Assembly: GCF_005116455.1 (NCBI RefSeq)
Contig: NZ_SWBP01000002.1
Span: 310,001 to 374,000 of the forward strand
Source of the DNA: Pedobacter cryophilus
Lineage (GTDB): Bacteria > Bacteroidota > Bacteroidia > Sphingobacteriales > Sphingobacteriaceae
Direction of reading: 5' to 3'
DNA length: 64,000 nucleotides
Position 1 is the first letter of the stretch. Every line of letters begins with the position of its first letter. Shown here one piece after another: positions 1-8,018 of this stretch. Below the pieces are notes generated by a model. That model searched no databases, was not told the origin of the DNA, and saw nothing but the letters and a program-made list of their open reading frames with translations. Position numbers and translations under genes: made by a program.

Positions 1-22
1 TTGAAATTTCAATTGTGTGACT

Positions 23-709
23 CTAATTTTTTAAATAATCAACTTCAAATTCTTTTTTAGAATAATTTAATGATAAAACCCTGTTATAGAGAAACTGGAT
101 TGCCATTTTATCCAAGATAGGTATTTTTTGGGCAGTAAGCGATTTTTCATAAGCTTTCTCATCACTAAAAATGGTTTTCCCTAACAAATTTTCAGAACTA
201 AAAACTTTATAGGAGTGAGACATTAAGCCTAAAGCATGGCAAAACTCATGGCGTAAAACCTCATATTTTTTTTGATTGACTAAAGAAGGATGGATGTAAA
301 GGTCGGCTTTTAAAAATTCATGACGTTTATTTAACGTAGGGCGCATAAATCCAAAGGGAACTTTGTCATTCTTAAAAGCAATGTTATGCTCAAAATTTGA
401 TAAATTATCTTCAAAATGAACCACAAAATTTCCATTTGATTTTACTAACTGAATAGGGATGTTTCCTAATTCTGGTCTTATTTCATCAATAAGTTGAAGC
501 ACTTTATCATAATCAACTGATGAGTATTTGCCTGTACATTCTACCAAAATAGGTTTTTCCCATCGGCTTAACCAAGCGTTTTTATAAAATGCAGTTTCCC
601 CAAAATAGTGAACAACTTCTTTATCATAAAAAGAATTGGATGGGATTTCACTTCTATTTGTTGAGAATAGAAACGAATAGATAAGAATTGCAATTAAATT
701 ATACGCCAC
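23..709 (-). CDS. Putative secreted zinc metalloprotease
   Basis: A 228-residue protein with a hydrophobic N-terminus (residues about 3-16) that looks like a signal peptide or anchor. Residues 154-165 read HEFCHALGLMSH, a zinc-binding HExxH followed by G161 and a third histidine at 165. That resembles the metzincin signature HExxHxxGxxH, but the last histidine is one residue further on. A methionine after the active site (DKMAIQ, near residue 201) could be the Met-turn. The protein is therefore probably an exported zinc-dependent peptidase of unknown substrate. It is the first gene of a minus-strand accessory stretch and no operon partner is evident. The family assignment rests on the motif only. 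Confidence 0.6.
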   Translation of the reverse strand: MAYNLIAILIYSFLFSTNRSEIPSNSFYDKEVVHYFGETAFYKNAWLSRWEKPILVECTGKYSSVDYDKVLQLIDEIRPELGNIPIQLVKSNGNFVVHFEDNLSNFEHNIAFKNDKVPFGFMRPTLNKRHEFLKADLYIHPSLVNQKKYEVLRHEFCHALGLMSHSYKVFSSENLLGKTIFSDEKAYEKSLTAQKIPILDKMAIQFLYNRVLSLNYSKKEFEVDYLKN

Positions 710-764
710 ATTAAACGTTAAGACTTCTATATACGTTTAATATGTTTTTTTATTGTTCAAAGTA

Positions 765-986
765 TTAAATGAACCAGTCGTTATCTTTTTCTGGTGTGAA
801 AAAGTTTTTCTTTCTACCTTCTCTTAAATATTTATAGAACGATAAACTAATCCAGATTAATAATATAGGTGTTAATATAAAAAGAAGGCTAAGTAGTGTA
901 GAAGTTAACTCTAAGAGTAATAATATTCCGATAGCAACAAAAAATAAAAAGGTCGAAATTAAAGAATAGGCAGGGTTTTGTATCAT
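765..986 (-). CDS. Small two-helix membrane protein, unknown function
   Basis: A 73-residue protein with two hydrophobic stretches (about residues 8-30 and 32-50) followed by a basic, then polar tail ending KDNDWFI. I do not recognise a family. The composition fits a small inner-membrane protein. It is on the same strand as its neighbours, 55 bases upstream of the metalloprotease start. A second minus-strand frame (889-1119) overlaps it; this frame is preferred because it is clearly membrane-like, whereas the other has no coherent pattern. Confidence 0.5.
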   Translation of the reverse strand: MIQNPAYSLISTFLFFVAIGILLLLELTSTLLSLLFILTPILLIWISLSFYKYLREGRKKNFFTPEKDNDWFI

Positions 987-1099
987 ATTTAAGCTCTTTA
1001 CTGCTCAAATAAACGTGTTTTGTAGTAAAAAAGTTTTTGTATTTAAACGTTTTATGAAATAGAAATACTAAATATTTTCTCCAGTACCTTGTTCCTTTT

Positions 1100-1453
1100 T
1101 TACAAAGTATTTTCTTCATTTGGATTTTTAGGTAGCCAATAAAGGTAGTAATAGCCCAAAGTAAATACTCCCATAAAAAAAGGAATTAATGATAGATGTT
1201 TAAACGTAACATCACCATAAACCAAATGACTATCAAATTCTAAAAATTCTGTTACCATCCAATAAGAATTGGCTAAAATCCAAAGTGAAATAGCCAAATT
1301 ATGGCAAAGTTCAGAAACCATTTTTCGAGTTCTGTAAGCTATAATTACAGCTATAGTTAAGGTAGGAACAATCATAATAATTCCTAAAGGTTTTAAAAAC
1401 AAACACCAGCTGATGTCTTTTAATAGCCAAAAAACAATATGGAGATTCTCCAT
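1100..1453 (-). CDS. Four-helix membrane protein, unknown function
   Basis: The open frame reaches 1489, but the methionine at 1453 (MENLHIVFW...) is preferred because the preceding 12 residues are polar and unlike the rest. The resulting 117-residue protein has about four hydrophobic segments (residues 5-25, 27-45, 55-72 and 85-108) with short loops, ending in a polar tail. Proteins of this kind, starting with a tryptophan-rich first helix, are common hypotheticals in Bacteroidota. No catalytic motif is seen, so no function is assigned. Confidence 0.6.
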   Translation of the reverse strand: MENLHIVFWLLKDISWCLFLKPLGIIMIVPTLTIAVIIAYRTRKMVSELCHNLAISLWILANSYWMVTEFLEFDSHLVYGDVTFKHLSLIPFFMGVFTLGYYYLYWLPKNPNEENTL

Positions 1454-1589
1454 TTTTCTGTATTTGATGGGAATAGTGTAATGAGGCATTGATTGATGAT
1501 GATTTTTTTGATTTTACAAGGTAAATATGATGAATTGTTTGGAGAAATTAAATCATCTTTTTTGGCTTCTGATTTCAAAATGGCTATTT

Positions 1590-1641
1590 CGCTCGTTTGC
1601 AACGAGTGCTTAACCCTTTATTTGGTTTGCAACCATTTTTA
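1590..1641 (+). repeat. Two-hairpin REP-like repeat, copy 1
   Basis: Hairpin 1 pairs CGCTCGT (1590-1596) with ACGAGTG across a TTGCA loop. A short spacer follows, then hairpin 2 pairs TGGTT with AACCA around TGC (1623-1635). Similar copies lie at 1722, 4236 and 61759, all in this orientation. The format resembles REP sequences mobilised by IS200-like RAYT transposases. No transposase is present in the window. Confidence 0.75.
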
Positions 1642-1721
1642 GCCAAAAATGTACAAATGAACACGAATTTTTAATTTTGAGTTTTTGCTATGCCTCAAAC
1701 TAAGGAAAGCGAGGCATTATT

Positions 1722-1774
1722 GCGCTCGTTTGTAACGAGTACTTAAACTAGTTCCTTGGTTTGCAACCATTTTT
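1722..1774 (+). repeat. Two-hairpin REP-like repeat, copy 2
   Basis: Same two-hairpin layout as the copy at 1590, about 130 bases upstream. The first hairpin is less perfect (loop TTGTA, one mismatch in the stem); the second (TGGTT-TGC-AACCA) is intact. The close spacing of two copies in the same orientation suggests a local duplication or repeated insertion. Confidence 0.75.
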
Positions 1775-1807
1775 TTTGCCACAAATGCACAAACGAAAAC
1801 GAAAATT

Positions 1808-2173
1808 TTACTCAGCTCTCAAAATTTTCTCCATCTTCCTTCCTTTTGCCAATTCATCTACCAACTTATCTAAATATCTTACTTGTTGGGTTAACGAGTT
1901 TGTGATTTCTTCTACACGATAGCCACAAATTAAACCTGTAATAAGATGAGTGTTTGGGTTTATTTTAGCGTTTTGAAAGAATTTTTCAAAAGTTACTTTT
2001 TCTTCTATCAGCTTCAGGAGTTTTGCTTCATCATAACCAGTAAGCCAGTTAATTACCTGATGCAATTCTTCTTTGGTCCTGCTTTTTTTCTCCACTTTTG
2101 TTAAATAATGGGGATAAACCGAAGCAAAGGTCATTTTTGCGATACGCTCATCATGGTGGGTTGTATTATTCAT
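1808..2173 (-). CDS. DUF2200 family protein
   Basis: 121 residues, full length for the family. The N-terminal text ERIAKMTFASVYP, the central KVEKKSRTKEELHQVINWLTG and the later GLICGYRVEEI are characteristic of DUF2200, a small cytosolic family of unknown function found across bacteria. The start lies six bases after the stop of the DUF1801 gene, so the two are probably cotranscribed. No catalytic residues are known. Assignment to the family is confident; its role is unknown. Confidence 0.85.
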   Translation of the reverse strand: MNNTTHHDERIAKMTFASVYPHYLTKVEKKSRTKEELHQVINWLTGYDEAKLLKLIEEKVTFEKFFQNAKINPNTHLITGLICGYRVEEITNSLTQQVRYLDKLVDELAKGRKMEKILRAE

Positions 2174-2179
2174 AATTTG

Positions 2180-2569
2180 TTACAACCTTTCTAACTGTCC
2201 TTTTCTTTTTACTATGTTTTTATAATCCCATTGTATTGCTCTTGATTTTTTTAGCCAGCGCTTTAAATCATCGTCTTTTACTTCATTAACATGATTATAA
2301 AAAACCGAAGCATCTTTAAATTTTTTACCTCTTACGTTTAAACCTTCTTCTTCAAAATCTGCACCGCTCCAAAACATTAACCTTACACCTGCTTTTTGTT
2401 TACTGTAACCAACTATTGGGTTTCCGTTTAAGAACCAAACAGGGTGGGAGTGCCAAATCTTACTTTCTGCATCATTTAATTCTCCATAAATAATGCTAGC
2501 CAATTGGTTGCAAATTTCTTGATCTGCTGGGGTTTGTTTTTCGTGGTATGCTTTTATTTCACTGTTCAT
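2180..2569 (-). CDS. DUF1801 (YdhG-like) family protein
   Basis: 129 residues with the typical DUF1801 pattern: a helical N-terminus (YHEKQTPADQEICNQL), the strand segment KIWHSHPVWFLNGNPIVGYSKQ and the motif VRLMFWSGADFEEEGL. Members are small, cytosolic and structurally related to the frataxin-like/YdhG fold, without an assigned reaction. It is the first gene of a two-gene unit with the DUF2200 gene. Both are typical of sporadically distributed accessory genes. Confidence 0.8.
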   Translation of the reverse strand: MNSEIKAYHEKQTPADQEICNQLASIIYGELNDAESKIWHSHPVWFLNGNPIVGYSKQKAGVRLMFWSGADFEEEGLNVRGKKFKDASVFYNHVNEVKDDDLKRWLKKSRAIQWDYKNIVKRKGQLERL

Positions 2570-2781
2570 TGTTGTTGGCGTAAGATTGGCGATTGCTTTT
2601 AGCTTAATATCTTATTTATTTCTGATCACAAAATACACTAATTAACACTAATAATCTAGCTTGAAGAGTTTGAAAGCCACTTGTTATATACAAATCCTTG
2701 TTCTTGTTAAATTCACACAAAGTACAGATTCACACACCTTGGAACGAAAGTTGCCTTTTCTAATTTAAAAAACAACAAAAC

Positions 2782-3483
2782 ATGAAGCTTCACTTCAAAG
2801 CCTTTTTATTATTGCCATTTTTTTACCTAGCAGTTGGATGTACAAATAATAGCACAAAACAAACCGCTCAACAAGATTCAGATTCAGTTGCAAATAAGCC
2901 TACTACTCAAGCTTCAATTCCTCATGGGTTAAATTCTAATCAGCAATTTAAAGAAGATGTTATAAAAGCAGACGAAAAGGAAACTGGTTTAATTGCCAAC
3001 ATTAGGGATGAATATCAAAGGATACAAAGGTTAGAGAATGGCGGTAGTTTGCGTAAAGAAATGATCAATTTTAACTGTAAAAACGACCCTGGCAGCGGGC
3101 AATTGGTGAGGTATTATGAAGGTGATAAAATGGTTTTAATAGATTATTTGCTAAACAGCGAGCATTGGGGAGAGAAAAAAAGGATTTATTTAAAAAACGA
3201 GGAAGCATTTTTTGTTTTCAAACAAGAAATGAGCTGGATGTTTGGCGGTCCACCAAGTAAAACAGAATATCAAAACACGATAGATAAAATAAAAGAGCGT
3301 CGTTATTACTTAAATGCTGGAGAATTAATTAGGCAATTGAATAAAGAATTTGAAGTTAAAAGCTGGGAACAAAAAGTGAAAAGCGATAATATACCGCACA
3401 CAACCGTTAAGCTAAAACCCAATTCTGCTTATCCAGATGCTGCTACAATTCCTCAAATGAAAAAGGGAATTGTGGGTTGTTAA
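2782..3483 (+). CDS. Predicted lipoprotein, unknown function
   Basis: 233 residues. The N-terminus is a lipoprotein signal peptide with lipobox LAVGC and the acylated cysteine at residue 20, followed by a Thr/Gln/Ser-rich linker (residues 21-50). The remainder is a soluble domain rich in charged residues (roughly 60-225) with two internal cysteines, one near residue 96 and one at the very C-terminus. No family is recognised. It is a single plus-strand gene between two minus-strand units, so it is probably transcribed from its own promoter in the 210-base gap upstream. Confidence 0.65.
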   Translation: MKLHFKAFLLLPFFYLAVGCTNNSTKQTAQQDSDSVANKPTTQASIPHGLNSNQQFKEDVIKADEKETGLIANIRDEYQRIQRLENGGSLRKEMINFNCKNDPGSGQLVRYYEGDKMVLIDYLLNSEHWGEKKRIYLKNEEAFFVFKQEMSWMFGGPPSKTEYQNTIDKIKERRYYLNAGELIRQLNKEFEVKSWEQKVKSDNIPHTTVKLKPNSAYPDAATIPQMKKGIVGC

Positions 3484-3509
3484 GGAATCCACTTTTATGA
3501 AACATCATT

Positions 3510-3552
3510 GCGTCGGTTTGAAACGAAAGCTAATGTTACTAACAGCGTGAGT
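3510..3552 (+). repeat. Possible degenerate REP-like copy
   Basis: The text GCGTCGGTTTGAAACGAAAGC resembles a decayed first hairpin of the repeat at 1590. It is followed by AACAGCGTGAGT, which recurs at 4437-4448 on the far side of the GNAT gene. The match is weak, and only the 12-base word is exact. Confidence 0.3.
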
Positions 3553-3559
3553 GTTAATT

Positions 3560-4072
3560 TTAATACTGAACAGGGATTTCAAACAAGCTAACTGTTGCGT
3601 GATGATAATGCGCTGGCAGGTTTTCAAATGTTTCCATTTTAGTAAGGCCTAAATAATTAAAGCCACATTTTTGATAATGTTCTATCAATTTTTGGTTTCC
3701 ACCGATGGTATCTAATCTTACAAAAAGCTTTTGATTTGCTTTGGCAAAATCAATTGACCATTTCACAATTTCCTTCACCAAATTTTTGCCTCTAAAATCA
3801 GCGTGTGTAGCAATACGATGGATGTAAACAGAAGGGTCATTATTTTTTTCTCCCCAAATCTCAGGATCGTCAAAAGTTATTGCCCAAATGCAAGCTGTTT
3901 TGCCATCAATCAATAATTTAAACTGCCTATTTTCTGCTAATTCAGTTTCCACTAAAAACCTATTAAAAACGGGCCACACAACCTTATTTAATAATTTTTG
4001 AAGTGCTGATGCATTGCTGTAAAAGCTAAAAATTTCATCAATATCGTTTGCGTTACAGTTTACTATTTGCAT
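3560..4072 (-). CDS. GNAT family N-acetyltransferase
   Basis: 170 residues with the GNAT fold order. An N-terminal helix region is followed by the central strand and acetyl-CoA loop segment SVYIHRIATHADFRGKNL, whose RGKNLVKEIVKW is a variant of the Q/RxxGxG/A pyrophosphate-binding loop. Then comes the C-terminal LVRLDTIGGNQKLIEHYQKCGF, the usual strand-helix ending with YxxxGF. It probably transfers an acyl group from acyl-CoA to an amine; the substrate cannot be predicted. It is a single gene flanked by repeats, consistent with accessory DNA. Confidence 0.8.
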   Translation of the reverse strand: MQIVNCNANDIDEIFSFYSNASALQKLLNKVVWPVFNRFLVETELAENRQFKLLIDGKTACIWAITFDDPEIWGEKNNDPSVYIHRIATHADFRGKNLVKEIVKWSIDFAKANQKLFVRLDTIGGNQKLIEHYQKCGFNYLGLTKMETFENLPAHYHHATVSLFEIPVQY

Positions 4073-4235
4073 GTGGATTTTTATTTCGAGTTGTTAAAAG
4101 CTCAATTTTAAGAAATTAAAAGGTAGTTTTTTTTAAATGAAAAGTATTTTTGTCACCACTAATGCACATAAGAATACGACGTTGGTATTTAACACTGCCA
4201 AGAGCAATAACGTTTTTTAACTATGGTTTGGTAAT

Positions 4236-4290
4236 TGCGCTCGTTTGCAACGAGTGCTTAAAATGTTTTTTGGTTTGCAGCCATTTTTAG
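4236..4290 (+). repeat. Two-hairpin REP-like repeat, copy 3
   Basis: Hairpin 1 is GCGCTCGT-TTGCA-ACGAGTGC (4237-4257, one wobble pair). Hairpin 2 is TGGTT-TGC-AGCCA (about 4271-4283), where the changed base makes a G-T wobble rather than a mismatch. Confidence 0.75.
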
Positions 4291-4533
4291 TCGCTAAGTT
4301 TTGTCATTCCAATCGGATTCATTTCGTAGTGTGATGATTTAGGTTTTATCGTTTTAAAAGCTGCCTATTTAAATGATTGTTCAAAACGGACAAATCCTTT
4401 TTATTTTAAGTTCGAGATGTGTTAAGAGCTAATTTGAACAGCGTGAGTTTTTTCTTTTTTTGAATTTAAAATATCACAAATCTTTTAAACCCCAAGTAAG
4501 TTTTATTTCATTGTTTGAAAAAGCCTTAGTTAT

Positions 4534-4608
4534 CTAAACCCGATAGCAGCAAAAATCCCTTATTTGTTTTTCACAAATAAGGGATTGTAGCGAATAGCGG
4601 GACTAGCG
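4534..4608 (+). repeat. Dispersed palindromic repeat with variable core, copy 1
   Basis: Outer arms ACCCGATAGCAGC and TAGCGAATAGCGGGACTAGCG flank a perfect 14-bp hairpin (4554-4567 with 4573-4586). The same arms with different hairpin cores occur at 14077-14170, 19881-19974, 47899-47974 and 63236-63309. It lies just downstream of glyS on the minus strand, and its core could serve as a transcription terminator. Confidence 0.7.
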
Positions 4609-4647
4609 TAACCTATGAAAAACAGGTTTTGCTTTCAAAAAAAAAAA

Positions 4648-6129
4648 TTAGCTCAATAGGTTTTTCCAGCTTACTAAATCGCCAATAATTTTTTGCAAAT
4701 CTTGGATGGCTACTCTTTCTTGTGTCATGCTATCGCGATGACGAATGGTTACCGAATTGTCTGTTAAAGTATCGTAATCTACGGTAATGCAAAATGGAGT
4801 TCCAATCGCATCCTGACGGCGGTAACGCTTACCGATTGAGTCTTTCTCGTCATAAGCCATGTTGAAATCAAGTTTCAATTGGTCCATAATTTCTCGGGCT
4901 TTCTCTGGTAGTCCGTCTTTTTTGGTCAAAGGCAAAATAGCGGCTTTATATGGCGCTAAAGCTGGATGAAGCTTTAAAACAGAACGAGAATCTTGCTTAT
5001 CTTCGGTACTTAAATCTTGTTCTTCAAAAGAGTTAATTAAAGTCACTAAGAAAAAACGATCTAAACCTATGGAAGTTTCTATTACATAAGGAATGTAATT
5101 TCCGTAAGGTTTGCCGGTTTCCTCATCTACTTCTGGATCAAAATATTGCATTTTTTTACCAGAAAATTCTTGGTGCTGACTTAAATCAAAATCAGTACGA
5201 GAGTGAATGCCTTCTACTTCTTTAAAACCAAAAGGGAATTCAAATTCAATATCAACTGCTGCGTTGGCGTAATGGGCTAATTTTGCATGATCATGAAATT
5301 TATATTTCTCTGGATTAGTACCCAATGCTAAATGCCACTTTAAGCGAGTTTCTTTCCATTTATTATACCATTCCATCTCGGTGCCAGGGCGAACAAAAAA
5401 TTGCATTTCCATTTGTTCAAACTCACGCATACGCATAATAAATTGGCGGGCAATTACTTCGTTTCTGAAGGCTTTACCTATTTGCGCAATCCCGAAAGGG
5501 ATTTTCATTCTGCCAGATTTTTGAACGTTTAAAAAGTTCACAAAAATACCTTGTGCAGTTTCTGGGCGAAGGTAAACTTCTTCAGAACCTTCTGCCATTG
5601 CGCCAAATTGGGTAGCAAACATCAGGTTAAACTGTCTTACATCAGTCCAGTTAGCAGTTTTAGAAAAAGGGCAAACTATTTTATGTTCTTCTATGAGTTC
5701 TTTTAAACGAGGAAGGTCTTCTGCTTTTAGAGCGTTATCCATCTCGGTTTGTAAGCTTTCGGCCTTTAGCTTTTCGCCTTCTGCTTCATACGCAGCAATT
5801 TTATCTTCTAATAATTGATCGGCTCTGTATCTTTTTTTAGAGTCTTTATTATCAATCATTGGGTCGTTAAAGCCATCTACGTGTCCGCTAGCTTTCCAAA
5901 CTTTAGGGTGCATAAAAATGGCAGAATCTAGCCCGACAATGTTTTCATGCATTTGTACCATGGCTTTCCACCAATAGGTTTTGATGTTGTTTTTTAACTC
6001 GGCACCTAATTGGCCGTAATCATAAACTGCACTTAAGCCATCATATATTTCGCTGCTTTGGAATACGAAACCATATTCTTTAGCATGAGAGATTACATTT
6101 TTAAAAATTTCTTCGTTTATTTTTGCCAT
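4648..6129 (-). CDS. glyS: Glycine-tRNA ligase, single-chain type
   Basis: 493 residues, the normal length for the homodimeric glycyl-tRNA synthetase of Bacteroidota and Gram-positives, as opposed to the alpha2beta2 form. It charges tRNA-Gly with glycine in the cytosol. The class II features are visible: the segment RPETAQGIFVNF, the dimer/motif 2 region FRNEVIARQFIMRMREFEQMEM written here by position (about residues 216-240), and motif 3 with ETSIGLDRFF. The C-terminal anticodon-binding domain starts around residue 385 (LAPYKAAILPL). A -7 box sits directly upstream at 6137-6144, giving a very short leader. Confidence 0.97.
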   Translation of the reverse strand: MAKINEEIFKNVISHAKEYGFVFQSSEIYDGLSAVYDYGQLGAELKNNIKTYWWKAMVQMHENIVGLDSAIFMHPKVWKASGHVDGFNDPMIDNKDSKKRYRADQLLEDKIAAYEAEGEKLKAESLQTEMDNALKAEDLPRLKELIEEHKIVCPFSKTANWTDVRQFNLMFATQFGAMAEGSEEVYLRPETAQGIFVNFLNVQKSGRMKIPFGIAQIGKAFRNEVIARQFIMRMREFEQMEMQFFVRPGTEMEWYNKWKETRLKWHLALGTNPEKYKFHDHAKLAHYANAAVDIEFEFPFGFKEVEGIHSRTDFDLSQHQEFSGKKMQYFDPEVDEETGKPYGNYIPYVIETSIGLDRFFLVTLINSFEEQDLSTEDKQDSRSVLKLHPALAPYKAAILPLTKKDGLPEKAREIMDQLKLDFNMAYDEKDSIGKRYRRQDAIGTPFCITVDYDTLTDNSVTIRHRDSMTQERVAIQDLQKIIGDLVSWKNLLS

Positions 6130-6136
6130 GATGCTG

Positions 6137-6144
6137 CAAATATA
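6137..6144 (-). promoter_or_regulatory. -7 promoter element of glyS
   Basis: On the minus strand this reads TATATTTG, a perfect match to the Bacteroidota -7 box TAnnTTTG. It ends only eight bases before the glyS start codon, so the transcript would be almost leaderless. No clear -33 TTG is seen. Confidence 0.5.
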
Positions 6145-6242
6145 ACATTGCAGTTATTTTTTGATTAATATTATTGGTTTATTTTCAATTAATGGGCAAA
6201 AAGAATTTTAATTTAGAAACCAATAAGGGTGGGTTTATGATT

Positions 6243-6821
6243 TTAGAAAGTAGTCATACTTCCTGTACTAATGTTTACCATTCTATTAAAACCGCCGTAA
6301 AAGCCAATATCATATTTCTGAAAATCGAGATTTAAACTGATAGAAGTTTTATTAAAGCCTAAAAAATCATCACTATTATAAGAAGTACTTAGGGAAATAC
6401 AATCCATATAAACGTAATCACTGGTTTGAGGATTTAAAGGAAACACCCAACTAAGTTTGGTGCTTAAATAAGAAGATTTTGTTTTAACAGATTGATCTAA
6501 TCTATCTATTACTTCTAATTCTGTAGATGGGCCTGCAAAAAGTGATATTCTTGCGCCTCTATTTATGGGAGATCTAATAAATAAAGCTTCCACCTGTGGG
6601 CCCACAAAAACGTTGGTAGCAACTTTTTGATTGTAGCCCAGTTTAACGCCCATAATTGTTTTAACGCTAGTTCCTGAAAACAGGGTGGCAATGTTAGCGT
6701 CAAAACCGACATAAAAATAGCCATTTTTTATTTGTCTGTTAATTTGAGCAATAGATGTGTTAGAATACGTAACGGCAACTAATAATATGAATAGACTACG
6801 AAAGATGGTTTTTAAGCCCAT
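6243..6821 (-). CDS. Predicted outer-membrane beta-barrel protein
   Basis: 192 residues. A signal peptide (residues 1-25, ending TSIAQ) is followed by alternating hydrophobic/polar strands with many aromatic residues (GYFYVGFDANIATLF, VFVGPQVEALFI, YLSTKLSWVFPL, FDIGFYGGFN-like ending). This pattern suits a small outer-membrane beta-barrel of eight or so strands, similar to the porin-family or OmpW-like hypotheticals of Bacteroidota. No specific family is recognised. It is a single gene between glyS and the Zn-PLC-like gene, all on the minus strand. Confidence 0.6.
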   Translation of the reverse strand: MGLKTIFRSLFILLVAVTYSNTSIAQINRQIKNGYFYVGFDANIATLFSGTSVKTIMGVKLGYNQKVATNVFVGPQVEALFIRSPINRGARISLFAGPSTELEVIDRLDQSVKTKSSYLSTKLSWVFPLNPQTSDYVYMDCISLSTSYNSDDFLGFNKTSISLNLDFQKYDIGFYGGFNRMVNISTGSMTTF

Positions 6822-6910
6822 GGTACAATTTTATTTGTTGTACGTAAGCTTGTATTTAAAGTTGTTTTTATTTAAATAGTTAAAATTTTTTGTTTCTAGT
6901 ATGTGTTTAT

Positions 6911-7876
6911 CTAGTTTTCTGGTCTTCCTAAAGCTTTTCCGTTCTGAAATAGTTTTTCTTCGGCTTCAACCTGTTTCTTTTCTTCGGCTGAGATATTTTT
7001 CTTGGTCAATTTTCTCATATCGGGTTGGCCAGCATCTACCCAGGCCGAATACCAAAAACTGCCTACGCTTAAAATAGAACTTCTCATTTGGCGTTCTACC
7101 ATTCCGTTTAATTCTTTGTGATAGGCCGCAGAATAATCAAGAGAGTATTCTTTAATTACTTTGTTGTTACGTTCATTATAAGTGTATTTTCTATCTGATG
7201 GAAAAGATTTATCTAATCTTTTCTCAATGCTTAAAGTAGAATCTAACATGGTGAAAGTGTTTTCTACAATATTCCAGGCAGCATCTAAAGGATTGTTAAT
7301 GTATTTGGCTTTTCCAACAAAATAATCGTAATCGCCAGCAAAAAGCTCTGGTAATCTGCTTTCCCAAAAGCCGTGTATGCCCACTTGGTTGGTCATTTGT
7401 CCGTTATAATTTTCCGAAGTATGTAAAGGAACGTGAGCATCGGCAATGTAATGTCCTAAATCTGCCGAGTGTTTAAGAATTAAAATAGAATCTTTATTTT
7501 CAAATGCTTTTACCAGTTTGTAATAGGTTCTTTGAATCTGCCAAGGCACAATTCCATAAGCATTTAAGGTGTCTTCAGATAATTTAGCAACTGCATCATT
7601 CCATTTTTTTGGGATGATATCAAAAGGTTTTTCGCCATAATGGTCGGCATCTAAATAATGACGAGGAGCTTCTAAAGAATCGGCATAACGCCTTTTATCA
7701 GGGTCTACTGCATGTTCTGTAATGTAATTGATGTTGCTTTTATAAAATCCTATTAAATCTTTTGGAAGCGTAAAAACAGCCAGCCTGTTAATTCTTTGAT
7801 GGGCAAAAAATCCCCACGAACTAAATAGCAATAAGCAGGGTATAATAAGCAGTAAAATGATCCTTTTAGATTTCAT
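6911..7876 (-). CDS. Zinc-dependent phospholipase C / S1-P1 nuclease superfamily protein
   Basis: 321 residues. A signal peptide (residues 1-20) ends directly before W21, which in this superfamily becomes the N-terminal residue of the mature enzyme and ligates zinc. H26 follows in WGFFAHQ. The second metal-binding segment HSADLGHYIADAHVPLH and the third, HGFWESRL, supply the usual His/Asp/Glu set. The enzyme is therefore probably a secreted phosphodiesterase that hydrolyses phospholipid or nucleic acid with a trinuclear zinc site. The Bacteroidota subfamily has not been assigned a substrate. It stands alone on the minus strand. Confidence 0.8.
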   Translation of the reverse strand: MKSKRIILLLIIPCLLLFSSWGFFAHQRINRLAVFTLPKDLIGFYKSNINYITEHAVDPDKRRYADSLEAPRHYLDADHYGEKPFDIIPKKWNDAVAKLSEDTLNAYGIVPWQIQRTYYKLVKAFENKDSILILKHSADLGHYIADAHVPLHTSENYNGQMTNQVGIHGFWESRLPELFAGDYDYFVGKAKYINNPLDAAWNIVENTFTMLDSTLSIEKRLDKSFPSDRKYTYNERNNKVIKEYSLDYSAAYHKELNGMVERQMRSSILSVGSFWYSAWVDAGQPDMRKLTKKNISAEEKKQVEAEEKLFQNGKALGRPEN

Positions 7877-7965
7877 TTTTTAAAAATAAGCGATGCGTTT
7901 TATAATTAAGCAAAATAGGTTTAAATTTTTTTTAAATTTGAATTTGTATTTAAATTTATTCAACC

Positions 7966-7973
7966 TATATTTG
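7966..7973 (+). promoter_or_regulatory. -7 promoter element of rpsT
   Basis: TATATTTG matches TAnnTTTG exactly, with a TTTG at 7943-7946 giving a 19-base spacing to a -33 element. Transcription would start near 7980, about 40 bases before the rpsT start codon. Confidence 0.6.
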
Positions 7974-8018
7974 CAGCCCCGATAAGGGAATTTTTTCAAA
8001 AGAATAAAAAGCTAAACA

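Larger units (their letters stand above)
1454..1807. other. Non-coding stretch with two REP-like repeats
   Basis: This 350-base gap between two minus-strand genes holds no credible gene. It contains two copies of a two-hairpin repeat (1590-1641 and 1722-1774), each followed by text resembling AGCCAAAAATGxACAAA. The rest is AT-rich and featureless. Confidence 0.6.
4073..4647. other. Non-coding stretch with two repeat types
   Basis: This 575-base gap contains one REP-like two-hairpin copy (4236-4290), a 12-base word shared with 3541 (4437-4448), and a 75-base palindromic repeat (4534-4608). I see no credible coding sequence. The palindromic repeat may act as the glyS terminator, since it lies 40-110 bases beyond the glyS stop. 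Confidence 0.55.

Noticed and set aside
889-1119. Minus-strand open frame of 76 codons
   Set aside because: It overlaps the better membrane-protein frame (765-986) and the end of the next gene, has no coherent pattern and no start signal.
1420-1602. Minus-strand open frame of 60 codons
   Set aside because: It overlaps the start of the four-helix membrane protein and runs into a REP-like repeat; the composition is not protein-like.
1590-1774. CRISPR array
   Set aside because: Only two copies are adjacent, the repeat itself carries two hairpins, and no cas genes or regular spacers exist in the window.
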